Source of the DNA: Hippophae tibetana
Taxonomy: Eukaryota; Streptophyta; Magnoliopsida; Rosales; Elaeagnaceae
Length of the DNA stretch: 64,000 nucleotides
Assembly (NCBI GenBank): GCA_037013495.1
Contig: CM072806.1
Coordinates: forward strand, 23,708,001-23,772,000
Direction: 5' to 3'
Below the pieces are notes generated by a model. It did no database searches. It worked only from the letters and a program-made list of their open reading frames with translations, and had not been told where the DNA came from. A program made the translations under genes and the position numbers. Below, piece after piece: positions 45,630 to 56,800 of the stretch; position 1 is the first letter of the stretch; each line of letters begins with the position of its first letter.

Positions 45630-47942
45630 TAATTTAATGAATTGTATGATTGAATAATACATATGTTTGAATTGATAAACCATGTATGCTTTTTTTTTTG
45701 TACGTTTCATAACAAAGTGATGGAGTTATATGTGGTTATTTTGTTATGAAATTTATGAGACATATCATCTCAAATATCAACATGTTAATTAAAGATGTAA
45801 TAATCTCTTTTACTAATATACTCTTTTAACATATAAGTTATTTTTAATAAATTTATGATAGTTATGAAATAAATTTTATTCATTTATGTTTTTGGAATCA
45901 TAATACTTGTTAGGTGTTATTTGATGTGCTCCTTGTTTTATAATCATACTTTAAATTTGTTAGCCTCAAAGACTTTATATTTAATATTTCAGATAGCATG
46001 CAAACTATGTTGATTTTTTAAGCCTCTTTATTTGAGGTCATGAGAAAATTTAGGTAATACTGTATGTATACTTGTTAAATAACTAGTATATTAATATTTT
46101 AACATATACAAGTTATTTTTGTGAATTCATGATATTAAATTGTTATTTTGAATTTAAATACCTATAGTTCTTTGGTTGGAGTAAAACATGCTATGGTAAG
46201 CAATTTTTTGAAGATTTACTATATGAATAAGTGGAACACATGCTTTAAATTATAAGGTTGTAAGAAAAATCAAAAGAAAAATATAATGATTGAATAACAT
46301 AGGTATCTTATTATTATATGCTTATCTTGTAAAATTACATAAATAATGGATATTGTAATTAAGTTAAATTTGTATAGATGTATTATATATAAGTTATTTT
46401 TTTTGTTATATGTTATTTTTTAAGTAATTAATTAATATCTAGCTTTTAAATGAATAAAAAGTTTTAAAGACTCTTTTAAACATATTCTTATTTGTTTGCT
46501 GTTATGTGATGACTCTATAAGTAGTATTTTTGAGGTTAAAAATATTAAAATATACTTAGTGAAAATAGGTGAGAATATAATTTTTGGCATTTTTTTGGAA
46601 TATTTTTGGATATTTTTATGAATTTTTAACGCATGACTAATCAGAAGCTTTCACGTGGCATGTCATGCAAGCAGAGGAGCTGGTTGGGCAAGCCACATAG
46701 ATGCCATGCAAGCAGGGACAACGAATCATAGATCACTGTGTGTGAGGAGTAACGAACCATGTGTCACATATCGGCATGACTTTCATTTCGAGTTTAAGCA
46801 TAGCCAAACCTTTACGCCATGTGTCGACAATCTACTCGTTCAACCGTTCCACCCATATGCCACATCATCTACATCTTCAAATCACATTGTGCCGCATAGC
46901 ACTGACTCAACATACTTTGACTTGGATCGGTCTCTCCTACCATGCGTCACTCTCTGATTCGCCCAGTGAATTCTATGTGCCATATGTCGGATTGTGATTG
47001 CCTAGCATTGTTAATTTTGCTTGTTTTGATCTCAACACTTGATCTGAAGTTGATTTGATGATCCAAATTGCACCTGAGCTATATTTAAGTCCTTAATCAT
47101 CCCATAAACCCTAATAAGTCACCATTAGCATAATTTTGATCTATTTTTTGAGCTAAAAAGGAAAATTACAAAAAAAATTCAAAAGGAGATATAATTATAG
47201 TGGAGATTCAATAAAAAATTAGCACTATAATTCAAGAGATTTTCTTCTTCTTCTACTCTTTTCATTATCAATTTTTACGTCATTCTTTATGAAAATATGA
47301 GTTTTATAGATAAAATTATGTTTAGTTAATTTATTAATTTAGAGATCTTATGAACTCAATTTTTTACCATATGATGATCTAATGCTTTATCCAAATTTTA
47401 ATTTTAATTTAATTATATTATTAGGGGTTATACTATGTTAAGAAGGACCAATTTTATATTTTAAGTCGATTGATACGTAGAATCAACTTAAAATTTTAAA
47501 CCAAAATAAAATTTTAAATCAACTCAATTTAAATAGGTTTATCAATTGACTTAAAAACATTTGTTGTAGTAGTTGAGGAAAGGTACTGGTTCAGGTGGAT
47601 GTAAAGAGAACTACAAACAAAAGTAATTCTTTAACTAGCTGCTCTATGTGCCCAATGATGACGATAAGAAACTAGAATAAGTTAAAACAAAATTGGTTTT
47701 GTGTATAATCAAACAGATTTTAACTATATAAAGTTTTTGACTAATCAGCTTTTGAGTATCAAATTTTTTTAACCTATTTAACACATAATACTAGAAGTTT
47801 CTTTTTTTAACACATAAATATCTAAACTTTAAATTCAATAACATGTAAGTTTCAAATAGAGAATTAAATGACAAATAACTAATCTTCTTTTTTTATTGTT
47901 TACATGCATATACATCTTCTGGATCTTGTCATTCCCCTGATT
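45630..47942. other. Intergenic DNA, no gene recognised
   Basis: Mostly AT-rich. A less AT-rich stretch at about 46640-46990 repeats the word CCATGTGTC/CATGTGCCA in several variants and could be part of an unidentified repeat; open frames there (46655-46957) have no family resemblance. At about 47555-47571 the word ACATTTGTTGTAGTAG reads CTACTACAACAAATGT on -, like a CACTA-type terminus. Confidence 0.45.
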
Positions 47943-48128
47943 CTACGACTTCAGGTTCAATTCTCCTGTGGATGTGACAACCTTCAGATTTGAATTCCAG
48001 GGTACTTGATGGTCGGTCACATAGGGGCATTTTTGTGGGAATTGGATTGTGATGGGTTTGATAGTGTGGGATACTGGTATGGTAGTGACACGTGATGATG
48101 ATGACTGATTTTGAGTAGGATGGCTCAT
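47943..48128 (-). pseudogene. Ty3/gypsy gag-pol scrap
   Basis: A 61-codon open stretch contains KPITIQFPQKCPYVTDHQVP followed by WNSNL, like the linker between gag and pol of plant gypsy polyproteins (PITIQ-P...AVPW-Y). No LTR, primer site or enzyme motif is found beside it. Assignment is by motif resemblance only. Confidence 0.45.
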
Positions 48129-48130
48129 GG

Positions 48131-50460
48131 AGTTAGGTAAAAGATAGAAAAAGGAAACGGGCTAAGGTGTGCCTTTGAGAACTAATATGACGAAGGGTAA
48201 GAAGTGTGGGTCTTGGGCATTGGCACTGATTCCTTCTAGTCAAGCCTCCTTGTCTGTCATTATACCCCAATAAGTAGAAAGAATTACAATCCCCTCAAAT
48301 TATAGGAATTCGTTGATAGTTAGAATAGATTCGTAAACCGGGTTGACTGATCCGTTTCAAATTGAAAACAGTTCTATGGCCCTGAACCCATACGCCTTTC
48401 TGTAGGTCTTACTGTAACTGGTTTGTCTGAAAATATACGTACCCATATTTTTCCACCGCGTCGTGCATTTCGTGTCATTGCTCGCCGCCCTTTCTATTTG
48501 TCTAGATGTGATCCAAGTGGGTTCCATGGTAGAAACAGTTTTTACTCCATAGATGACAGGCTATTGTATATTAGAACAAATTAACGAGTTAATTAGAATT
48601 TTAAATCTCTATTTAAAACTTATGTGTTATTATGTTTGAAATCTGGATACTTTTGTATCAATGAAAAATTTAGGCAGGTTGATCAAAGTTTGAGTATATC
48701 AAAATCTTCTTAGCTTAAACTTTTGCTATTTGACGGTAAATTATAGAGCAGGCAGAGGTGTAAATTTTATATTAGTCGTGTTCGGATTGTGGGTTATGCT
48801 TCCCTTGAATAAAAGGGAATTATAATCTAGGTGACACCATCAAAGGTTAAAGAGAAATGCGGTAATAATAATAGTGCGAAAATAAAGTTGATTAACATAA
48901 AAATAAGGATCTAGAGTATCATTCATTTATTAACAATCTATATTAATTTCATTAACTATTAAAAAGTAGACTAATAATATAAAACTTTAAAAAATACATA
49001 AACACACACATATGTATGTATCTTTTTTTAAGTTTTTGTTTGTTCTTAAATCAATTTACATATATTATAACTTATCAAAATCTATTTTTTGAGTTGTAAT
49101 TAATTTAAAAAATACATAATAATTCAAAAAATACGTATATGTATATTTATGTGTTATATTTTTGATATTTTTTGATATTTTAAATTGTTTATCTATTTTT
49201 TCATAGGAAATGAATTTGTAATATTCCACTCAAAAATTAATATATTTTTTATTTTGATTATATTTAGTAACCTATTGCTACCATTGTTCCTAAAGGTAAA
49301 CAATGTACATAATTAAAAGTACGGTGGCTTAGCCGACCATGGTTCTAAGAGGTCATTAGTTGGCCTAGAAAGACGAAGGTTTAAAACCTTAGGAAAAACT
49401 AAAGGTAAAATGAGCCATTTTTGGCTATTAGTTTATGGTTAGGCCATTTATTTTGACTTGCTAGAGAGATTTCTTTCTTTTTTTCTCTCTCTCTCTTTTA
49501 ATGCTTGAAAATGAAGGGAGAATGAGATATATATTGGAACTGAACAATTTTGATTAAATATGTAAAAAAAGAAAAAGAGATTATATAATTCATAAGAAGA
49601 AAATAAGGGAATAAAGTGTTAAAATAAATTAAAAAGATCATATCATAAAAAAAATAAAAAAAATCAAAACATATAATGAGACATTTTAAGTTTCTAATAA
49701 AATAAGATGAATGATAAGGAATGCACACTTTTTTGCACACCCCACTCCTAGTGTGTCAGATGAAAAATAATTTATAAAAAATTGGTAATTCAACTTTATA
49801 GATAATTCTTCTATATGTTAAGTTGAGCATAAATAATTATTTATATCTTTTTATCATTTTCCTGTAATTAGGAATTCAAATTGTAACGATCAAATTTTGT
49901 ATGTGACATCCACTCCCTACTAATGTATTATTGCGTATTTATTAATTTATATTTTATTTCACAAAATAAATTATTATATCTAAGCAAAGAAGGGTATCGT
50001 TTTATTTATATAAATTAGATATATGGATAAATTTTTTAAACTAATATATTTTAATAAATTTATTATTACATAAATAAAATTTTAGTTATTTTAGATTAAT
50101 TTTAATTATTTGAATAACTTTTTTCTATTTCTTTCAATTTTTTAAGATATTTTTATTTTTAAATATTTATTATTAGTAATGTTTTTTAAAAAAAATATTC
50201 AAAAAAATAAAAATATACAAAATATAATAATAAAATAATTAAAGTGAATAAATTTATACGACTTTTAACTTAAATCCATGCCATTGTCAGCTGTTTTGTA
50301 TATATATATTTTTGTTCTAGTAAACGAAGAACCATAAGGAAATTAATCGCGTACTAAAACTGAGATAACGTTAGGTACTTAGTTAAATTGAGAATAATGG
50401 AAGAAAACACTTTTACCTGCGAAAAAGACGCTTAACTTAGGAAATCGTTGTAGCAAGTTT
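48131..50460. other. Intergenic DNA and S-acyltransferase upstream region
   Basis: AT-rich, no convincing ORF. A CT run lies at about 49478-49498. The part close to 50460 should contain the promoter of the S-acyltransferase gene; no TATA box could be chosen with confidence. Confidence 0.45.
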
Positions 50461-50481
50461 GTTAGAGAGACACACACAACA

Positions 50482-50485
<4 letters not shown>

Positions 50486-50542
<57 letters not shown>
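50486..50542 (+). repeat. (AG)n microsatellite upstream of the S-acyltransferase gene
   Basis: About 28 nearly uninterrupted AG units, ending 290 bases before the start codon. GA-rich stretches are common in plant 5' UTRs and are GAGA-factor (BBR/BPC) binding sites in other genes; a regulatory role here is not shown. Confidence 0.85.
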
Positions 50543-50547
<5 letters not shown>

Positions 50548-50834
50548 TGGATTGATTTTGAGGGGTTAGGGTCAATTTGTGAGTGGGGTTGCGATCCAGA
50601 GAGGGACGCAGAAATGACTCAAAGTTAGAAATGTGAAAAAAGTCGTCCCTCAAAATCGTAGTATCAAATCTCATTCACTTGCATTACCCAGAAGGAACCC
50701 ATTAACCAAAACATCAAAGGGTTCATGAAATTTTAAACATTTGGATCAGATTTCATGTGGGTATTTGCGAAAATTAGAAATTTATGAAAAAAAGAACAAA
50801 GTAAAAGAAGAAGTATATAAAAATTGAAAATTTG

Positions 50835-53800
50835 ATGACTAATGGCAGGAGTCAAGTTTGGAACTTTCCCTCTGATGGAAGCTTAAAGAAGGATATGGCG
50901 CATCCCAAGGCCACAACCAAAAGGCTCTACCAAGTTTGGAAGGGTAACAATGTATGTGTTTTCCTCTTGTCATGTTTCATTATTTTCTTCTCAATTAGAA
51001 TAAGAGAGAGTTGGTTTGAGAAAAATGCCCAAATACACATGTATTATCAATACTAATAGTGCTGTTTTGTGTTTAGAAATTTTTGTGTGGTGGAAGACTA
51101 GTATTTGGTCATGATGCTTCATCATTGATTCTAACTAGTTTCCTAATTGGAGGTCCTGCTATTACATTCTGTATACGAATGCTTTTGATGGTCAAAGGAG
51201 ATAATCCACATTTTGTATATCCCGTACTGATTGGTGGATTGGTCCTCACTGTTTTGGTTGGTAAATGGATTTTTATTCATTTAAAAGTTAATTTTTTTAA
51301 GAAATTGAAGTTGAAAACAAGAAACCACAATTCTAAATTGCTCATGGTTTATGCAGGACTTTTGTTTTCTGTTGTTGACATCAGGAAGAGATCCAGGTAT
51401 AATTCTAAGGAACTCACATCATCATTCTGAATCAGCTGAATCACTTTACACTACCTCATCAACAGAATGGGTCAATAACAAAATGGCTAATTTGAAATTA
51501 CCTCGAACCAAGGACATTATGATAAATGGTCATACACTAAAGGTGAAGTTCTGTGACACTTGTTTGTTATATCGACCTCCAAGAGCATCTCATTGTTCAA
51601 TCTGTAATAACTGCGTCAAGAAATTCGATCACCACTGTCCATGGGTCGGCCAATGTATTGGACAAGTAAGTTATTTTCTAATATTATATTTCATCATAGT
51701 ATGTCATATGTGAAGAAATCAATGTTTGAAGAAATAATCAGAAGAAGAAATAAACGTTTCCTTCATATATTTTCTTAATTTGTATCGGAGATTTACATTG
51801 TTTATATAGACAAATACTAATTATTATTTCACCAACTATCATGATTGAATTGTATGATTTACAGCTTGATTGGTAGGCGCCGTGTATATTGGAAAAAAAT
51901 GTTTGGCGTCGGTACAGTGTTTGTTGAATTGTGTTACAATGTTTGTTGAATTCAACACTCCCCCTCAAGTTGTTGCATAGATGTCTTTCATGCCCAACTT
52001 GACTGAAATTTCTGTGAATACTTGATATGAGACTGCTTTAGTGAGGATGTCAGCCAATTGATCTTCTGACCTAATTTTTGGCAATTCCAATGAATTTTCT
52101 TCTAACTTTTCTTTAATAAAAAATCTGTCAACTTCAACATGTTTTGTACGATCGTGTTGAACTGGATTATGAGCAATATCACATGCTGCTTTATTGTCAC
52201 AAAATAACTTAATTGATTCTTTAGCAGGATATGTCAAATCTTTTAAGAGAGATTGTAACCACAAGGCCTCACAAAGCCCAAGTGCCATTCCTCTGTATTC
52301 AGCCTCTGCGCTTGAACGGGTCATAACATGTTGTTTCTTACTTCTCCATGTTACAAGATTTCCCCCTACAAAAGTGAAGTAGCCTGATGTAGATCGTCTA
52401 TCATTTATTGATCCAGCCCAATGAGCATCAGTATATACTTCAATTCTAAAAAACTCTAAGTTCTTAGTGAACAATACTCCTTTTCCAGGAGCAGACTTTA
52501 AATATCTCAAAATACGAATAACTGCATTCATATGTTGTTCTCCAGGATTATGCATAAATTGGCTAACAATACTTAAAGCATAGGCAAGGTCTGGTCTTGT
52601 GTGTGCCAAATACATCAACCTTCCAACAAGCCTTTGGTATCTTTCTTTATTTGTTGGAACTTGATCAACATATACAATAAATGCAGTGATCTTACCATAC
52701 CCTTTTTTTAGAAATAAAGTATGGTCTGAATTGCTTTGCTTGTAGCCAAATGCCTTCATTGACCTTGTGAACCTGCCAAACCATGCTCTTGGGGATTGTT
52801 TCAATCCATACAGTGATTTTTTTAATTTGCACACCTTTTCTCCATGGATTGTGGATTTCTTGATTCCTGGTGATAAATTCATGTAGACTTCTTCAATTAA
52901 ATCTCCATGTAGAAAGACACTTTTTACATCAAACTGATATAATGGCCAATCTAAATTTGCAGCTAGAGATACCAAGACCCGAACAGTGTTAATTTTGGCT
53001 ACAGGTGCAAATGTTTCTGTATAGTCGATCCTATATGTTTGAGTGTATCCTTTTTCCACCAATCTTGCTTTATATCGTTCAATCGTACCATCTGCTTGAT
53101 ATTTTACTGAAAAAATCCATCGACATCCAACAATTTTCTTTGTTGGTGGACGATCGACAAGCTCCCAAGTTCTATTTATTTCTAAAGATCTTAGTTCTTC
53201 ATTCATAGCATCTTTCCATTTTTGGTCAGCTAAAGCTTCCTGCACACTGTTAGGAATAGATACAACAGATAATTGATTCACAAATGATACGTTTGATTTT
53301 GACAAACGATGTTTAGACATATAGTTACTCATGGAATATTTGACTTTACTAGAAATCTCAGGTTCATACATGGCTTTAGGAATACCTCTGTTAGGACGTG
53401 ATGAAAGTATTTTTCTGGTTGGTTCAATAGTTGGAACATCCTCTGCAAACGATTGGTTAGGTATATCAGCAGCTTGTGGAGAACGAATCTCGTACTTATT
53501 TAGTGGTAGTAAGGAACTTCCTTGATAATCTTGAAGTTGATGAGGACTTGATTCCATTTCCCTTGAGTCTTTTCTATATTGAGAGTTATTACCATCTGAA
53601 TTCAAGTTATTTGTATTTTCCTCACATATAATTTGTCTTTCTTCATAAGGAAGCAATTTATATGTAAGGGTCTGAATTTCAGCATGATTGTACTCCCCCT
53701 GAAATTCAGGTGTAGAGGAGAAATACATTGTATCTTCATGAAAAATAACATCCATAGTAGTAATCATTTGTTTTGTAGGAGGATGATAACACCGATACCC

Positions 53801-56800
53801 TTTTTGTTGTATGGCATATCTCATAAAAACACAACGTATTGCTCGTGGATCCAACTTGCTACGTTGTTGTTTATGTAGGTGTACAAATGTCACACAACCA
53901 AAGACACGAGGAGGTAAATTGGGAACATTTGGTGCAACAATTGCTTCAGTGATGGCTTGTAGTGGTGTTTGGAAGTTAATGGGACTGAAAGGTACCCGAT
54001 TGATTAAATATGCAGCAGAAGTAATTGCTTCTCCCCAATAAGATAATGACATATTAGCTTCGATCAATGAGGCACAGACAACTTCCAACAAGTGTCGATT
54101 TTTTCTTTCTGCAACTCCATTTTGTTGAGGTGTATCAACACAAGTAGTTTGATGAATAATGCCTTCGGATTGAAGATATTCTTGAAGCTCAGAACTTTTA
54201 TATTCTCCTCCATTGTCACTTCTTAGAACTTGGATCTGTGTTTTATATTGAGTACGAACCATTTTATGAAATTTTCTAAATAAGACGTTTACCTCACTTT
54301 TAGATTTCATTAAACAGACCCAAGTCATTCTACTAAAATCATCAATAAATGTAACAAACCAACGTGATCCTCCCAACGTAGAGACTTTGGAAGGACCCCA
54401 TACATCAGAATGTATAACCATAAACAGAGATGAACTTTTATTTAAGGTTACAGGAAATGAGGAACGATGACTTTTTGCTAGTTCACAGACATCACACTTT
54501 AAAGTAGAAAGATCTAAGCTCAAAAATAAACTTGGAAATAATTTTTTCAAATATCCAAAAGAAGCATGACCCAATCTCCTATGCCATAGCCATATATTTG
54601 ATTCATTCTTGTTAGATCCAATTGCTACCAATGCATGATTTGTTGAATCCAAGTCCAAATAATACAGGTTTTCTTGCCTAACACCACGACCAATCGTTTG
54701 CTTTGTTTGAATGTCCTTGAACACACAAAAGTCAGGCCAAAAAATAACAAAACAAGATAAAACAGTGGTTATTTGAGAAATAGATATAAGGTTATACTCT
54801 AAAGAGGGAACAACTAGTACTGAGTCTAAATTCAAAGTACTAGTGAGAGACAAAGATCTTTCCCCAATGACGGGGATTGTGTTACCATTGGCAGTGCAAA
54901 CAGTTTTGTGTGAGGATGGTTTTGAGATTTGTCTAGAATCGAATATCATATGATCAGTTGCACCTGAATCAATTATCCATGTATTATTAAAAACAGGAGA
55001 AAAAACTTTAAGCATCTTACCAACATGTGTTGAGGAGGTTGCAACATGATCCTTTGTTGTTTCAGTAATAGTGGCAGTAGACATCTGTCGTGGATTTTTT
55101 TTTTCCGAGAGTCACGGTTGTGATCCCACCAGTCAGGATATCCCACCAGCTCAAAACATCGTTCTTTTGTATAACCCTTTTGATGACAATGGGTACATTT
55201 AAATGATGATTTATCAGTCACCTTTCGTTCTTGCTGATTGGAAAAAGAACGATTTTTAGATATCATGGCGAAAGCGTCAACATCTCTAGATTTTTCCTTC
55301 AATGAGATTCGACGTACTACCTCCCGTCGAATCAAGGAATAACAACCTTCTAAATCTGGGATAGTTTCTTTTCGCAAAATTTCTCCACGAACTTGCTCAA
55401 ACTCATCATCTAATCCAGCAAGGAAAATATGTATCCTTAGTCTTTCAACAGACTCTTGATATGATATTAGATCATGAGGGTCTTTCATGACCACCTTATC
55501 ACGATGGTCTAGCTCTTGGAAAATTTCAGTTAACTCTCCATAATACTCTGAAAGTGATTTTCCATTTTGTCTAGAAGTAAAGACTTTTTGGTTTAAGACA
55601 AATACCTTTAATTCATCACTTCCATCATAGAATGCTTTTGCCAAAGCACCCCAAATTTCAAGAGCAGTAGGTATGCGTAAATATCACTTCATGATTTCTG
55701 GACTCATTGACATAAGTAGCCATCTCTTCACTTTTTGATTTTCTGCATACCACTTGTTATAATTGTTTGATGTTTTTTCTGGTTGCAAATTTTTGTCATG
55801 AATATAAGAGAGTTTTTCTCTTTTTGCAATATGCATTTCTATTATTTGAGACCAAACATCATAATTAGTCTCAATAAGAATAATTCCAGCATTAAACACA
55901 CCTTCAGACTGAACAGATTGTACAACAACTGGATTTGATTGCTCCATAGGTAATGAAATTATACCCTCTGTCATGATATTATGGTAACCAAACTAGAAAA
56001 TGGTGTAATAATTTTAGGACTAGAAATTTTTATTTTTTTTTGTGTGTTTTTAATATATATTTATACTAAACCGGATAAAAACCATAAAACCGGTTCAAAA
56101 TTGGTTTAAAAAACTTGAAAAAATGAACCAGACCGGTGTTAGAAATCCAGAACCGGAAACAAAACCGGGTTCAGACCTTTAAAATAGACCGAACCGGCCA
56201 AAAATATGCAAACTGTGAAAAACCGAGAAAACCGGGTTCAACCGAACCGCTAACCGGACCAACCTGAGCCGAACCGAGGTGACCTGAGCCGAGCCAAGGT
56301 GCGGATCGGCTACGCCCTCGAGCCGGACCGAGCCGCGCTGTGCCGAGCCGAGCCGCCCGAGCCGAACCGGATGACACATCATCATCTTCAACCTCCAGAC
56401 GGCGCGTGGAGGAGCGTGGGGCGCGTGGAAGGTTTTTCTTCTACTCTATTTTTACCAAAATGTTCAGAATTGTGTTTAGAGTAATCTGGTAAAATTAGGT
56501 GGGAGAAATACTGCTTAAAAATTGATGTTTGTAATTAATATTTGTAAGGGTGTTTGAATGAGAATTTTTTTCACGAGAAAAAAATATTTTCAGAGAAAGA
56601 AATCTCTGTTTTAGAGAACAAGAGTTTCAAATTTGTATAAAGCAACGACTTGGCTCTGATACCATGAAGAAATCAATGTTTGAAGAAATAATCAGAAGAA
56701 GAAATAAACGTTTCCTTCATATATTGTCTTAATTTGTATCGGAGATTTACATTGTTTATATAGACAAATACTAATTACTATTTCACCAACCATCATGATT

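Noticed and set aside
46655-46997. Two overlapping + strand open frames of 78-100 codons
   Set aside because: His/Ser/Thr-rich with no conserved motif, and built on repeated CATGTG words; no splice or family support.
50486-50542. CRISPR-like or satellite array
   Set aside because: A plain dinucleotide microsatellite in a eukaryotic promoter/leader region.
51965-51980. Polypurine/pyrimidine stretch as a host intron branch or pyrimidine tract
   Set aside because: It is the polypurine tract of the Copia element on -, adjacent to its 3' LTR.
56171-56484. Open frames in the GAGCCG array
   Set aside because: Repeat-driven on both strands; the region is the non-coding leader of a Copia element.
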